Position numbers and translations under genes: made by a program. Shown here in pieces: positions 7,941 through 17,681 of a DNA stretch of 40,264 bases; the stretch's first letter is position 1; the number at the start of each line of letters is the position of its first letter. The notes below the pieces were generated by a model. The model worked only from the letters and a program-made list of their open reading frames with translations, had not been told where the DNA came from and made no database searches. Source of the stretch: Methylobacter sp. (lineage in GTDB: Bacteria > Pseudomonadota > Gammaproteobacteria > Methylococcales > Methylomonadaceae). The stretch spans positions 1 through 40,264 of the forward strand of contig JAUXXQ010000136.1 in the NCBI GenBank assembly GCA_030684815.1, in the 5' to 3' direction.

Positions 7941-8069
7941 AAATTCAGCCCTTTTGCCTTCGGCCATTTAACAAAATGACCAAAGGTGCGGTATCATAAA
8001 AAGCTAAATTAACTTAAAAAACTATTTTTTAAGCCATACCTTTAAATAACAAACAACCGGGGGAAATTA

Positions 8070-8558
8070 ATGACTGTTGGCGTGGATGATTTTAAAAAAG
8101 CAATGCAACTATGGGCAAGCGGCGTTACTGTCGTCACCACGCATTCTGAAAAACTCGGGGCCCAAGGTATGACGGTGACTGCATTTTCCAGTGTTTCAGT
8201 TAATCCCCCGCAAATATTGGTCTGCATCAATGAATCTGCCGATACTGGCGTCGGCATTCAAGAAAGCCAATGTTTCGCTGTCAACGTGTTAAATTTAAAC
8301 CAACAGGATGTTTCCAATCAATTTGCCGGCGGCAGCAGCCAGGAACAACGCTTTAAAAACACCCCCTGGTCAGTCGGCATTATGACCGGCGCACCTATTC
8401 TGGATAACAGCCTGATGTCCCTGGAATGTACGGTTATAGAGAAAGTTCATGCAGGTACCCACTGGATTATAATTGGCGAAGTACAAGATTGCATTTGCCG
8501 CCCAGGGGATCCCCTTTTATATTATCAAGGCGCATACCAACAACTAAATACCCGCTGA
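8070..8558 (+). CDS. Flavin reductase-like domain protein
   Basis: A 162-residue single-domain protein of the flavin reductase (FMN-binding split barrel) family, typified by RutF and HpaC. Family signatures are the N-terminal block AMQLWASGVTVVTT, the segment GMTVTAFSSVSVNPPQILVCIN, the AVNVLN strand, FAGGSSQEQRF, and the C-terminal LLYYQGAYQ. Such proteins supply reduced flavin to a two-component monooxygenase or bind flavin in other roles. No monooxygenase lies next to it, so the partner is unknown. GGGGGAAATTA before the ATG is a strong ribosome-binding site. It is followed by a long palindrome and then an independently promoted cold-shock gene. Confidence 0.85.
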   Translation: MTVGVDDFKKAMQLWASGVTVVTTHSEKLGAQGMTVTAFSSVSVNPPQILVCINESADTGVGIQESQCFAVNVLNLNQQDVSNQFAGGSSQEQRFKNTPWSVGIMTGAPILDNSLMSLECTVIEKVHAGTHWIIIGEVQDCICRPGDPLLYYQGAYQQLNTR

Positions 8559-8648
8559 TATTTGACGCCATACTACAGGCCATCTAAAGCGTTGTAATTT
8601 CTCATTGTCCGCAGACAACGAACAGGCAATTCAAAGCTTTTTATTTGG

Positions 8649-8703
8649 CACGGAAACACCAAGGGCAAGAAGTTTTATCCTTCATGCCCTTGGTGTTTCC
8701 GTG
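8649..8703. repeat. Long perfect palindrome (19-bp arms)
   Basis: CACGGAAACACCAAGGGCA at 8649-8667 is the exact reverse complement of 8685-8703. Inside it, GAAG (8669-8672) and CTTC (8680-8683) pair after a single A-A mismatch, leaving a TTTTATC loop: a near-continuous 24-bp hairpin. No T-run follows, so it is not a typical intrinsic terminator, although it could stop transcripts or stabilise the flavin-reductase mRNA. It may instead be a remnant of a small palindromic mobile element. No second copy is in the window. Confidence 0.9.
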
Positions 8704-8750
8704 GTGATTTACTGCAACATCGAATTATCTTCAAACCTAGTTAAAATATT

Positions 8751-8780
8751 TTGCCCTGCCTGCATCTTTAGTGCTATTAT
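8751..8780 (+). promoter_or_regulatory. Promoter of the cold-shock gene
   Basis: TTGCCC (-35) and TATTAT (-10) are separated by 18 bases, with a TGC extended -10 directly before the -10. Transcription would start near 8787, giving a leader of about 86 bases, in keeping with the long 5' untranslated regions of cspA-type genes. Confidence 0.65.
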
Positions 8781-8872
8781 CTGCCGCAGTTAGAGTTTGA
8801 GCCGGCTTTATTCTAGGGCTGGGATTTGTAAAGCCAAAAAATTTGGCGATTTTTTTAAGATAAGAGTGTGAT

Positions 8873-9082
8873 ATGTCAGAGCAAGTTGTAGGTACCGTTA
8901 AGTGGTTCAACGATGAAAAAGGTTTTGGATTTATTGAACAAGAAGGTGGCAAAGATGTTTTTGTTCACCATAGTGCAATTAACGGCGCCGGTCGCAAGAC
9001 CTTAAGGGAAGGCCAAAAAGTCACCATGGAAGTGACCCAAGGGCAAAAAGGTCCGCAAGCCGAGAACGTAACACCCGAGTAA
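8873..9082 (+). CDS. Cold-shock protein (CspA family)
   Basis: A 69-residue single cold-shock domain with both RNA-binding motifs, RNP1 (KGFGFI) and RNP2 (DVFVHH), after the canonical [11 protein letters not shown] start. These proteins bind single-stranded nucleic acid and melt RNA structure, in the cytoplasm, at low temperature or in general growth. It has its own promoter, a leader of roughly 86 bases and a 17-bp terminator hairpin, so it is a one-gene transcript. Length and motifs are normal. Which Csp paralogue it corresponds to, and whether it is cold-induced, cannot be told from sequence. Confidence 0.96.
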   Translation: MSEQVVGTVKWFNDEKGFGFIEQEGGKDVFVHHSAINGAGRKTLREGQKVTMEVTQGQKGPQAENVTPE

Positions 9083-9093
9083 CAAGCTCAAAA

Positions 9094-9130
9094 AATTTGA
9101 CCCAAAAAACTTAGTTTTTTGGGTCAAATT
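9094..9130. terminator. Bidirectional terminator between csp and ubiF-like gene
   Basis: A perfect 17-bp stem (9094-9110 with 9114-9130) around a TTA loop. The arms contain six-base A and T tracts, so the hairpin can serve both the cold-shock gene and the convergent monooxygenase gene ending at 9168. Confidence 0.85.
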
Positions 9131-9167
9131 GCATTGCTACCCAACTTAAAGCCATAGCACTCCAGCG

Positions 9168-10391
9168 CTATTCCCGAATAATTGCCTCCCCCTTTGCAAG
9201 CTTAGGTAAATTACCTTCCAGCCCCATAGCACTGCGCATCACCTTATTTTTAGCAGGCGCTATCCTCTCCGCCAGACCCAAGCCCAAGTTACGTAAAATT
9301 TTAACCGGCAGCATTTGATTGCTGAACACCCGGTAAAAAACATCCATTACCGTCATCATTTTCAGGTTTTCATTACGGCGCATTGCCTCATAACGCTTTA
9401 AGACCGCCAAACTGTCCAACTCAAGCCCCTGCCTGTTTGCTTCAACCAGGACTTCAGCCAATGCCGCCGCATCCAACAAGCCGATATTGACACCTTGCCC
9501 CGCCAACGGATTAATCATGTGTGCCGCATCGCCAACCAAAACCACACCCGGCTTAACATAGCTTTGTGCATGTTGGCGCTTCAACGGAAAACTCGCCACA
9601 CCCAAAACCGCATTGACCTTGCCTAAACAATCAGGAAAAGCAGCAGCCAATTCATGCAACAAGCCATCATTGGGCAACGCTTTTAAACGCGCCACCTCAT
9701 CCGGCGAGTTATACCAAACTATCGAACCGTAATGCCCGGTTAACGGTAAAAATGCCTGCGGCCCACTGGGCACAAAGCGCTGCCAAGTAATATCTTGCTG
9801 CCCATAATCGGTTTCGATATAAATCACCAGCGCATGTTGCTGATAATCCCAACTGGTCACACCCAAACCCACAGCCTGCCTGACCCTGGACTGTCCACCA
9901 TCTGCCGCAACCAACAGTTTCGCCGACAAAATACGGCCATCACTTAACTCCACCGTAGAGGCTGCCCCGCTTGAATAATTGATTTTAGTGATAGTCACCG
10001 GACACATCAGCTCAACATTGGCAAAATCCTGCAACCGCTCCAACAATGCCAGCTGAGTCACCCTATTTTCAACAATATAACCCAGCTCGGAATAATCAAT
10101 GTCATCACTGCAGAACTCGGTGTCACCCGCCGTTTCCCATACCCGCATCCTGCGAAACGGGCACAACCTGCGACTAACCACGCCACGCCAAGCCCCCACA
10201 GCCTCAAGTATATTTTTTGACGCAATACTAAGCGCAGAAACCCTTAAATCATGCGGCTGATCAGCAGAAAAATCCAAAGGCAGTGCGCTTTCCACTACCG
10301 CCACTTTTAACGGACTGCCGCCAAGACCACAAGCAACAGCCGCCCCAACCATACCACCACCGACAACAACCACATCAAAATCTTCTTTCAT
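9168..10391 (-). CDS. ubiF: UbiF-like FAD-dependent ubiquinone biosynthesis hydroxylase
   Basis: A 407-residue FAD monooxygenase of the UbiH/UbiF/VisC/COQ6 family. It has the N-terminal dinucleotide fold (VVVVGGGMVGAAVACGL), the middle DG motif (LLVAADGGQSRVRQ) and the C-terminal GD motif (VLVGDAAHMINPLAGQGVNIGL). From memory of the E. coli proteins, DLRVSALSIAS, LGYIVENRVTQLALL, and WQRFVPSGPQAFLPL with IVWYNSP look closest to UbiF, which hydroxylates the C6 position of the ring in ubiquinone synthesis; the exact position within the family should be treated as probable. ATG 10391 was chosen because it begins just before the FAD motif; 18 upstream codons are open but unlike the family. It is divergent from gltB. 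Confidence 0.82.
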   Translation of the reverse strand: MKEDFDVVVVGGGMVGAAVACGLGGSPLKVAVVESALPLDFSADQPHDLRVSALSIASKNILEAVGAWRGVVSRRLCPFRRMRVWETAGDTEFCSDDIDYSELGYIVENRVTQLALLERLQDFANVELMCPVTITKINYSSGAASTVELSDGRILSAKLLVAADGGQSRVRQAVGLGVTSWDYQQHALVIYIETDYGQQDITWQRFVPSGPQAFLPLTGHYGSIVWYNSPDEVARLKALPNDGLLHELAAAFPDCLGKVNAVLGVASFPLKRQHAQSYVKPGVVLVGDAAHMINPLAGQGVNIGLLDAAALAEVLVEANRQGLELDSLAVLKRYEAMRRNENLKMMTVMDVFYRVFSNQMLPVKILRNLGLGLAERIAPAKNKVMRSAMGLEGNLPKLAKGEAIIRE

Positions 10392-10547
10392 AATTAACCA
10401 AGTCACATAATAAATATCAAAGCCATCTAATAAAAGATACCACACCTACATAAGGATTAAGCAAAAATACCCCTAAAAACCGTATCAAAAAGAAGCAGTA
10501 CCAACAGCGGCATGGCGCTCATTGTAGGCGAAAACAACAAAGACTGC

Positions 10548-10576
10548 GTGACAAAATAGGCCAATATCCGTATAAT
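10548..10576 (+). promoter_or_regulatory. Strong sigma70-type promoter of gltB
   Basis: GTGACA (10548-10553, five of six consensus) and TATAAT (10571-10576, perfect) are 17 bases apart. Transcription would begin near 10583, giving a leader of about 107 bases before gltB. Confidence 0.75.
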
Positions 10577-10588
10577 TGAATAGTTTTG

Positions 10589-10629
10589 CCGTATCGCGGC
10601 TTCTGATATATGCATCAGAACAAATACGG
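10589..10629 (+). promoter_or_regulatory. Hairpin in the gltB leader
   Basis: CCGTA (10589-10593) pairs with TACGG (10625-10629) and, inside, TTCTGAT (10601-10607) pairs with ATCAGAA (10614-10620). It sits a few bases after the predicted transcription start and 60 bases before the gltB start codon. It may be a leader structure or an operator-like palindrome; no known riboswitch was recognised. Confidence 0.45.
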
Positions 10630-10689
10630 AACGAGGGTTATGACAGCTAGCAAAAAGCGGCCCTTTTGTAATATTTTTTAGAGGTGACA

Positions 10690-13600
10690 ATGAGTCAAAG
10701 TACGCTACCGACCAGACAAGGTTTATATGACCCCCGCAATGAACATGACGCATGCGGCGTAGGTTTTATCGTCCATATCAAAGGGCAAAAAAGCCATGAA
10801 ATTGTACGCCAAGGTTTGGAATTGCTTAAAAACCTGACCCATCGCGGCGCGGTCGGCGCAGATATTTATGCGGGCGACGGTGCCGGTATTTTGATTCAAA
10901 TGCCCGACGCTTTCTTACGTGCAGAGTGCAGCAAATTAAGCATCACCCTCCCGAAAGTCGGCGACTATGCAGCAGGCATGGTATTTTTGCCCCGCGAAGC
11001 GGCTAATCGGGTGACTTGCGAAAAACTGCTGACCGACTTCATAGCACAGGAAAAGCTCGAGTTGTTAGGCTGGCGTGATGTACCTGTCGACAACCACGCA
11101 CTAGGCGAGTCGGTCAAACTGGTCGAACCGTTTATCCGGCAGATTTTCATTGCGCGCGGCACCGACTGTGCCGACCAAGATGCTTTTGAGCGCAAGTTGT
11201 TTGTAGTCCGCAAACAAGTTGAAAACGCCGTCCGCGACCTCAATCTTGATCATGGACACGCCTTTTACATTCCGTCCTTATCATCACGCACCATCGTTTA
11301 TAAAGGCATGTTGCTGGCAGACCAGGTCGGATCGTTCTACGCAGATTTGAGCGACAAACGCATGGACAGCGCCTTGGCATTGGTACATCAGCGTTTCTCT
11401 ACCAACACCTTCCCAACATGGGATCTGGCACATCCGTTCCGCCTGATCGCCCATAACGGCGAAATCAACACCTTGCGCGGCAACGTCAACGGCATGGCAG
11501 CGCGCCGCCATTCCATCGCGTCCAAAGTATTGGGCGATGACATGCACAAATTATGGCCGCTCATTGACGAAGAACAATCGGATTCGGCCTGTTTCGATAA
11601 CGCACTGGAACTATTGGTAGCCGGCGGTTATTCAATGGCTCATGCCATGATGCTGTTGATCCCAGAAGCCTGGGCCGGTAACGTATTAATGGACGAAAAA
11701 CTGCGCGCATTTTACGAATATAACGCCGCCCTGATGGAACCTTGGGACGGCCCTGCCGCCATTGCCTTCACCGATGGCCGTCAAATCGGCGCAACCTTAG
11801 ACCGCAACGGCCTGCGCCCTGCCCGTTATCTGGTCACTGATGACGATTTTGTCATCATGGCTTCGGAGATGGGCGTACTGGAAGTCCCCCAACACAAGAT
11901 CATCAAAAAATGGCGTCTGCAGCCGGGAAAAATGCTGCTGATAGATACCGAACAAGGCCGTATTATTGATGATGCGGAGTTGAAAGCCAATTTATCCGCG
12001 CATCACCCTTATGCAGAATGGCTAAGCAAAACACAAATCCTGCTGTCTGAATTACCGGCCGAAATTTCCGCCATGGCACCGGACGCAAACACACTTTTAG
12101 ACCGGCAACAAGCCTTCGGCTACACCCGCGAAGACCTTGAATTCATCCTGAAACCCATTGCGCAAACCGGACAAGAACCGATCAGTTCAATGGGCATCGA
12201 CACTGCGCTAGCAGTGTTGTCGCAACGCTCGCGCCTGTTATACGATTACTTCAAACAAGGCTTTGCCCAAGTCACCAACCCGGCCATTGACCCAATCCGC
12301 GAAGAATTGGTCATGTCGCTGGTTTCGTTGATCGGCCCACGCCCCAACTTATTGGGCCTGGACGAAGGCGGTACCCACATGCGTTTGGAAGTCGAGCAAC
12401 CGATTTTAACCAACCAAGATTTGGAAAAAATCCGTCGCATCGAAACACGCACTGGCGGCGCATTCAAAACCAAAACCCTGACGCTGTGTTACCCCTCGGA
12501 TTTGGGCGCAAGCGGTATGGAAACGGCGCTCGACAAGTTGTGCCTCGCTGCAAAACAGGCTGTTGAAGAAGGCAATAACATCTTGGCACTATCCGACCGC
12601 GACCTGGATATTGCGCATATCGCCATCCCTGCCTTGCTGGCAACATCCGCCGTGCACCACTATTTAACCCGCGAAGGCCTGCGCACCAAAGTCGGCCTAG
12701 TTATCGAAACCGGCGAAGCACGCGAAGTGCATCATTTTGCGTTGCTGGCAGCCTACGGTGCAGAAGCGGTTAACCCTTATCTGGCGTTCGATACCCTCTC
12801 TGGACTTTGCAAAAACATTCCAGGGCTTAGCGAATACGAAGCGCACAAACGTTATATCAAAGCCATCTCCAAAGGCCTGCTTAAAGTCATGTCCAAAATG
12901 GGCATTTCGACTTACCAGTCTTATTGCGGCGCGCAAATTTTCAATGCCATCGGCTTGTCGGAACCCTTTCTTGACCGCTACTTTACCGGTACTACCAGCA
13001 CCATCGAAGGCGTAGGTTTAGCGGAAATCAGCGAAGAAACCGCCCGTCGCCATCGCATTGCTTTCGGCAATGCGCCGCTATACCGGGACTCACTGGATAT
13101 TGGCGGCGAATACGCCTACCGTGTACGCGGCGAAGCGCATACTTGGACGCCGGAAACTATCAGTACCTTGCAACATGCAACACGTAGCAACAGCTATGAA
13201 AAATATTCGGAATTTGCACGCCTGATTGATGAACAAGGTGAAACCTTGCTGACCTTGCGCGGCTTAATGTCATTAAAGGAAAATGCGGCACCTGTGCCGT
13301 TGGACGAAGTGGAATCTGCGGCCGAAATCGTCAAGCGCTTTGCCACCGGCGCGATGTCATTCGGCTCAATCTCTTACGAAGCCCACACCAATTTGGCCAT
13401 TGCAATGAACCGCATCGGTGGAAAATCGAATACCGGCGAAGGCGGCGAGCTTCCAGAGCGTTTCAAACCGCTGCCCAATGGCGACTCGATGCGCTCGGCA
13501 ATCAAACAAGTTGCATCAGGCCGTTTTGGCGTGACCACTGAATATCTGGTCAACGCCGATGACATTCAAATTAAAGTCAGCCAAGGCGCAAAACCCGGCG

Positions 13601-15309
13601 AAGGCGGACAGTTGCCCGGCCACAAAGTCGACGCAGTCATTGCCCGGGTGCGCCATTCGACACGCGGTGTAGGCTTGATTTCACCACCGCCGCACCATGA
13701 CATTTACTCGATTGAAGACTTGGCGCAATTGATTCATGACTTGAAAAACGTCAACCCCGAAGCGCGCATCAGCGTCAAGCTGGTTTCCGAAGTCGGCGTC
13801 GGCACCGTTGCGGCAGGCGTTTCCAAAGCCCATGCCGACCACGTCACCATTTCAGGCTTTGACGGCGGTACCGGCGCAAGCCCGATGACATCAATCAAAC
13901 ACGCCGGTTTGCCATGGGAAATCGGCCTTGCCGAAACCCATCAAACATTGGTACTGAACAAACTGCGCGGACGTATTGCCGTACAGGTTGATGGCGGCTT
14001 GCGCACCGGGCGCGACGTCATCATCGGCGCATTATTGGGTGCGGACGAATTCGGTTTTGCCACCGCCCCATTGATTGTGTCGGGCTGCTTGATGATGCGT
14101 AAATGTCACCTGAACACCTGCCCGGTCGGCGTAGCGACGCAAGACCCTGAACTGCGCAAACGCTTTACCGGACAACCGGAACATGTGGTCAATTATTTCT
14201 TCATGGTTGCGGAAGACGTGCGCCAGTGGATGGCGAAACTGGGTTTCCGTAGCTTCAATGAAATGGTCGGACGCTCGGACAAGCTGGACATGCAGCGTTC
14301 ATTGAACCACTGGAAAACGCAAGGTTTGGATTTTAGCCGCGTATTCCATAAACCCGAAGTGGCTGATGGCACCATCCTTTATCACCACGAAAGCCAGGAT
14401 CACGGCCTGGAGCAGGCACTAGACCATACCTTAATCGCACAGGCGCAGCCTGCGTTGGCAAACGGCCAACCAGTGGTCATCAATACGCCCATCCGCAATA
14501 TCAACCGTACTTTCGGTGCTATGCTGTCCGGCGAGGTTGCCAAACGTTATGGCCACACAGGCTTGCCTGAAGACACCATCGCAATTCATGTCAAAGGCAC
14601 TGCCGGACAAAGTTTTGGCGCGTTTTTAGCGCAAGGCATCAGCATCGAGCTGGAAGGCGAAGGCAACGATTATGTCGGCAAAGGCATGAGCGGCGGCCGT
14701 ATCGCCATCTACCAGCCTAAAGATTGCCCGATTACACCCGCAGAAAACATTATCGTCGGCAACACCGTGCTGTATGGCGCCATTAGCGGCGAATGTTATT
14801 TCAGCGGCGTGGCTGGCGAACGCTTTGCCGTGCGTAATTCCGGCGCATTGGCCGTTGTCGAAGGCGTGGGCGACCACGGCTGCGAATACATGACCGGCGG
14901 TGTCGTCGTGGTGCTGGGGCAAACCGGCCGCAATTTTGCGGCCGGTATGTCGGGCGGTGTCGCTTACGTGCTCGATGAGGCAGGCGATTTCGAAAAGCGC
15001 TGCAATATGGCCATGGTCGAACTTGAACCGATCCCTGCGGAAGACGACACACTGGAGGCAATAGCACATCAAGGCGGCGACCTGGAAACACATGGCCGCG
15101 TCCACATCATGTCCGACATGACCCGTCATGATGCACAGCGCTTAAAGCATTTGATTGAAAACCATAAGCGTTACACCAACAGCGCCAGGGCGCAGCACAT
15201 TCTGGACAACTGGCAGGACTTCTTGCCGCGCTTTGTAAAAGTCATGCCGGTCGATTACCGCGAAGCGCTGAAACAAATTCAAGCAGAACAAGCATCTGCA
15301 ACTGTTTAA
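10690..15309 (+). CDS. gltB: Glutamate synthase (NADPH), large subunit
   Basis: A 1539-residue GltB with all expected parts: a short propeptide ending before catalytic C22 (HDACGVGF), which becomes the N-terminal nucleophile of the glutaminase domain; the central domain; the FMN-binding synthase barrel ([11 protein letters not shown], and [11 protein letters not shown]); the [3Fe-4S] cysteines near residues 1135-1147 ([13 protein letters not shown]); and the C-terminal GXGXG beta-helix. It makes glutamate from glutamine and 2-oxoglutarate with GltD. The ATG at 10690 has GAGGTG directly upstream; the in-frame GTG at 10684 lies within that site and is unlikely. It is transcribed from the promoter at 10548-10576 and leads into gltD after a 137-base gap holding a hairpin. 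Confidence 0.97.
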   Translation: MSQSTLPTRQGLYDPRNEHDACGVGFIVHIKGQKSHEIVRQGLELLKNLTHRGAVGADIYAGDGAGILIQMPDAFLRAECSKLSITLPKVGDYAAGMVFLPREAANRVTCEKLLTDFIAQEKLELLGWRDVPVDNHALGESVKLVEPFIRQIFIARGTDCADQDAFERKLFVVRKQVENAVRDLNLDHGHAFYIPSLSSRTIVYKGMLLADQVGSFYADLSDKRMDSALALVHQRFSTNTFPTWDLAHPFRLIAHNGEINTLRGNVNGMAARRHSIASKVLGDDMHKLWPLIDEEQSDSACFDNALELLVAGGYSMAHAMMLLIPEAWAGNVLMDEKLRAFYEYNAALMEPWDGPAAIAFTDGRQIGATLDRNGLRPARYLVTDDDFVIMASEMGVLEVPQHKIIKKWRLQPGKMLLIDTEQGRIIDDAELKANLSAHHPYAEWLSKTQILLSELPAEISAMAPDANTLLDRQQAFGYTREDLEFILKPIAQTGQEPISSMGIDTALAVLSQRSRLLYDYFKQGFAQVTNPAIDPIREELVMSLVSLIGPRPNLLGLDEGGTHMRLEVEQPILTNQDLEKIRRIETRTGGAFKTKTLTLCYPSDLGASGMETALDKLCLAAKQAVEEGNNILALSDRDLDIAHIAIPALLATSAVHHYLTREGLRTKVGLVIETGEAREVHHFALLAAYGAEAVNPYLAFDTLSGLCKNIPGLSEYEAHKRYIKAISKGLLKVMSKMGISTYQSYCGAQIFNAIGLSEPFLDRYFTGTTSTIEGVGLAEISEETARRHRIAFGNAPLYRDSLDIGGEYAYRVRGEAHTWTPETISTLQHATRSNSYEKYSEFARLIDEQGETLLTLRGLMSLKENAAPVPLDEVESAAEIVKRFATGAMSFGSISYEAHTNLAIAMNRIGGKSNTGEGGELPERFKPLPNGDSMRSAIKQVASGRFGVTTEYLVNADDIQIKVSQGAKPGEGGQLPGHKVDAVIARVRHSTRGVGLISPPPHHDIYSIEDLAQLIHDLKNVNPEARISVKLVSEVGVGTVAAGVSKAHADHVTISGFDGGTGASPMTSIKHAGLPWEIGLAETHQTLVLNKLRGRIAVQVDGGLRTGRDVIIGALLGADEFGFATAPLIVSGCLMMRKCHLNTCPVGVATQDPELRKRFTGQPEHVVNYFFMVAEDVRQWMAKLGFRSFNEMVGRSDKLDMQRSLNHWKTQGLDFSRVFHKPEVADGTILYHHESQDHGLEQALDHTLIAQAQPALANGQPVVINTPIRNINRTFGAMLSGEVAKRYGHTGLPEDTIAIHVKGTAGQSFGAFLAQGISIELEGEGNDYVGKGMSGGRIAIYQPKDCPITPAENIIVGNTVLYGAISGECYFSGVAGERFAVRNSGALAVVEGVGDHGCEYMTGGVVVVLGQTGRNFAAGMSGGVAYVLDEAGDFEKRCNMAMVELEPIPAEDDTLEAIAHQGGDLETHGRVHIMSDMTRHDAQRLKHLIENHKRYTNSARAQHILDNWQDFLPRFVKVMPVDYREALKQIQAEQASATV

Positions 15310-15320
15310 CCGTTACTAAA

Positions 15321-15365
15321 GCTTAACCGTTCACCCGACCCTATCAAAGGGCGGGACGGTTAAGC
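15321..15365 (+). promoter_or_regulatory. Strong hairpin between gltB and gltD
   Basis: GCTTAACCGT (15321-15330) pairs with ACGGTTAAGC (15356-15365), and inside it CCCG and CCC pair with GGG and CGGG around a TATCAAA loop. No T-tract follows, so it is more likely an mRNA-stabilising or partial-attenuation structure than a full terminator. It begins 12 bases after the gltB stop codon. Confidence 0.65.
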
Positions 15366-15446
15366 CCGCTCAGGCTCACCGCGAACAGCTTAAAGCAGCC
15401 CGCATTGAGTGAGTAGCCACACTATATTAAGTAGAAGGTATTAAAG

Positions 15447-16889
15447 ATGGGTAAACCAACCGGGTTTATGGAATTAGAACGCACCGAGCGGCATACTGCC
15501 GCACCGAGTGACCGTATCCAGCATTATCGCGAATTTACACTAGCCCCCAGCGATGCCGAAATCGCTGAACAAGGCTCACGTTGCATGGATTGCGGCATCC
15601 CTTTTTGCCATAACGGCTGCCCAGTCAATAACATCATTCCCGATTGGAATGACGGGGTTTATCGGGGCGATTGGCAGCAAGCGTTAAATATTCTGCACAG
15701 CACCAACAATTTCCCCGAATTTACCGGACGCATCTGCCCTGCGCCCTGCGAGGCCGCTTGCACACTCAATTTGCAAGAGCAACCAGTCACCATTAAGTCG
15801 ATAGAATGCGCCATTATCGACAAAGGCTGGGAAATGGGCTGGGTCAAACCGCAAATTCCGGAAAAACGCAGCGGCAAACGCGTCGCCGTCATCGGCTCCG
15901 GCCCATCAGGCTTAGCCTGCGCCCAACAACTCGCACGCGCCGGCCATGAAGTCGTAGTTTATGAAAAGAATGACCGTATCGGCGGCTTGTTACGTTACGG
16001 CATCCCTGATTTCAAAATGGAAAAATCGCACATCGACCGCCGCATTGCGCAAATGCAAGCGGAAGGCGTCAGCTTCAGACCCAATAGCCATATCGGCAGC
16101 GACATTCCGGCACAAAAAATACTCGCCGAATTCGATGCGGTCGTGTTAGCCGTCGGCTCAGAAAAAGCGCGCGATTTGGAAGTTCCGGGGCGTAATGAGC
16201 TGCAAGGCGTTTATTATGCTATGGACTTTTTACGTCAGCAGAACAAACGCAACGCAGGCGACACGATAGCCGACGATGACGCCATTATTGCCACCGACAA
16301 ACATGTCGTGGTTATCGGCGGCGGCGACACCGGTTCCGATTGCATCGGTACCTCGATTCGCCAAGGTGCGGCATCTGTAGTGCAGCTGGAAATCTTGCCG
16401 CAACCGCCAGAAAAAGAAAACAAACTAATGACCTGGCCGCTGTGGCCGAACAAGTTACGCACCACGTCGTCACATAATGAAGGCATTAAAAAACGTTATT
16501 TTAGCGTCAACACCCAAAGCGTTAGCGGCAAAGACGGCAAGATAACCCAGCTGAATGCGGTCGAAGTGGAATGGAAGCAAGAAGGCGGGCAATGGAAAAT
16601 GAGCGAAAAACCCGGCAGCGCCTTTACCTTGGATGCCGACATCGTGTTTTTGGCCATGGGCTTTGTCCATCCGGTACACGAAGGCTTGTTAAAAGAATTG
16701 GGCGTCGAACTTGAGCGCAACAACATCAAAGCCAACGACAAACAGTACCGAACTTCAATCGATAAAGTGTTTGCTGCCGGCGACGGGCGACGCGGACAAT
16801 CGCTGGTGGTCTGGGCGATACGCGAAGGCCGCCAAGCTGCGAGAGCCGTCGATGAATTTCTGATGGGTTTATCCGAATTGCCAAGATAA
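15447..16889 (+). CDS. gltD: Glutamate synthase, small subunit
   Basis: A 480-residue GltD. The N-terminal cysteine clusters ([14 protein letters not shown] near residues 46-59, and CPAPCEAAC) bind two [4Fe-4S] centres; the FAD fold follows ([20 protein letters not shown] and [14 protein letters not shown]) and then the NADPH fold ([20 protein letters not shown]). The C-terminal segment [22 protein letters not shown] closes the FAD domain. It passes electrons from NADPH to the GltB FMN. It follows gltB in the same direction; AGAAGGTATTAAAG precedes the ATG. A hairpin overlaps the end of the downstream convergent gene. Length and cofactor motifs are complete. Confidence 0.97.
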   Translation: MGKPTGFMELERTERHTAAPSDRIQHYREFTLAPSDAEIAEQGSRCMDCGIPFCHNGCPVNNIIPDWNDGVYRGDWQQALNILHSTNNFPEFTGRICPAPCEAACTLNLQEQPVTIKSIECAIIDKGWEMGWVKPQIPEKRSGKRVAVIGSGPSGLACAQQLARAGHEVVVYEKNDRIGGLLRYGIPDFKMEKSHIDRRIAQMQAEGVSFRPNSHIGSDIPAQKILAEFDAVVLAVGSEKARDLEVPGRNELQGVYYAMDFLRQQNKRNAGDTIADDDAIIATDKHVVVIGGGDTGSDCIGTSIRQGAASVVQLEILPQPPEKENKLMTWPLWPNKLRTTSSHNEGIKKRYFSVNTQSVSGKDGKITQLNAVEVEWKQEGGQWKMSEKPGSAFTLDADIVFLAMGFVHPVHEGLLKELGVELERNNIKANDKQYRTSIDKVFAAGDGRRGQSLVVWAIREGRQAARAVDEFLMGLSELPR

Positions 16890-16897
16890 TCTTGTCA

Positions 16898-16926
16898 CGC
16901 TTTAGCGGATTAACGCCGCTAAAGCG
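16898..16926. terminator. Hairpin between gltD and the convergent small gene
   Basis: CGCTTTAGCGG (16898-16908) pairs perfectly with 16916-16926 across a 7-base loop, nine bases after the gltD stop. Its right arm contains the last codons and TAG stop of the small minus-strand gene ending at 16919. There is no strong T-run on either side, so terminator function is likely but not certain. Confidence 0.6.
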
Positions 16927-17104
16927 CTTTCACCTTGGTTACCAAACAGCGTTTACACCGATAAACGGTGACCAGCTTCCCCTGCTTTACATCAAATTGT
17001 TTTTCCTTTAAAACCTCCCATTTATGAAAACCGCTACGGCATAAGGTATTGCCTTTATGTCGCTCCGATAATTTAGGACGTTTAAACTGAACCACCTCAC
17101 CCAT
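16919..17104 (-). CDS. Small Cys/His-containing (zinc-ribbon-like) protein, unknown function
   Basis: A 61-residue basic protein. It has one cysteine in LCRSGFHKWE and a C-terminal CKRC pair preceded by VTVYR, together with the histidine in FHKW; this spacing suggests a small zinc knuckle. I recall similar short uncharacterised proteins in gammaproteobacteria but cannot name a family. The ATG at 17104 has GGGGGAAATC directly upstream, a strong ribosome-binding site, which supports expression and decides the start; the longer open frame upstream of it overlaps apt and is not credible. Its start overlaps the possible apt start on the other strand. Function unknown; nucleic-acid binding is only a guess. 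Confidence 0.75.
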   Translation of the reverse strand: MGEVVQFKRPKLSERHKGNTLCRSGFHKWEVLKEKQFDVKQGKLVTVYRCKRCLVTKVKAL

Positions 17105-17639
17105 GATTTCCCCCCAAGCCACTATGAATAGATTAAAAAATAAAATCCGCGACATCCCCGACTTCCCCAAGCCCGGCATCATGTTTAAAGACATTACGCC
17201 GCTGGTCAAAGACCCCGCGATGCTCAGGCTTGCCGTACACCAATTACTGCATCCTTTTTTAGGCAGAAACATCACCGTTGTTGCCGGCATGGAAGCACGC
17301 GGCTTTATTTTCGGCTCATTAGTCGCCTGGGAATTGGGCTTGCCTTTTGTCCCCTTGAGAAAACCGGGCAAACTGCCTTACGATGTGCAAAGCGTATCCT
17401 ACGATCTTGAATACGGCTCCGCCACACTCGAAGCCCATATTGATGCGTTTGATGCGAATGACAGGGTTTTATTGATTGATGATTTGCTAGCCACCGGCGG
17501 GACTGCAAAAGCCAGCTGTGAATTGGTTGAACAACTGGGCGCTACAGTCGAGGCCTGCGCTTTTGTGGTGGAACTGGACTTTCTGGCTGGCCGCGAAAAA
17601 CTGGGCAATTACGAGATCCATTCGCTACTGCATTACTGA
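17103..17639 (+). CDS. apt: Adenine phosphoribosyltransferase
   Basis: A type I phosphoribosyltransferase of 178 residues (171 if started at the second ATG, 17124), salvaging adenine with PRPP to AMP. The family N-terminus IRDIPDFPKPGIMFKDITPL, the hood segment VAGMEARGFIFGS, and the PRPP loop VLLIDDLLATGGTA are all present. Neither ATG has a good ribosome-binding site; 17124 (MNRLKNKIRDIP) gives the more usual family length, 17103 begins inside a CATG shared with the start of the divergent small gene. Its promoter must lie inside that gene. In this methylotroph it could also recycle the adenine released by HpnG, encoded about 6.5 kb away; that is speculation. Confidence 0.93.
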   Translation: MISPQATMNRLKNKIRDIPDFPKPGIMFKDITPLVKDPAMLRLAVHQLLHPFLGRNITVVAGMEARGFIFGSLVAWELGLPFVPLRKPGKLPYDVQSVSYDLEYGSATLEAHIDAFDANDRVLLIDDLLATGGTAKASCELVEQLGATVEACAFVVELDFLAGREKLGNYEIHSLLHY

Positions 17640-17645
17640 TTGAAA

Positions 17646-17674
17646 TGCAGGACGAAAAAACCTTTCGCCCTACA
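17646..17674. terminator. Putative terminator between convergent apt and mlaA
   Basis: An imperfect 12-bp hairpin (10 of 12 pairs, including CGAAA with TTTCG) lies between the apt stop at 17639 and the mlaA stop at 17682. The arms carry A and T tracts, fitting a short bidirectional terminator. Confidence 0.5.
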
Positions 17675-17681
17675 TCTTCAT

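Noticed and set aside
10583-10690. Glutamine or other known riboswitch in the gltB leader
   Set aside because: The leader forms a simple hairpin, and I could not recognise the conserved core of any named riboswitch.
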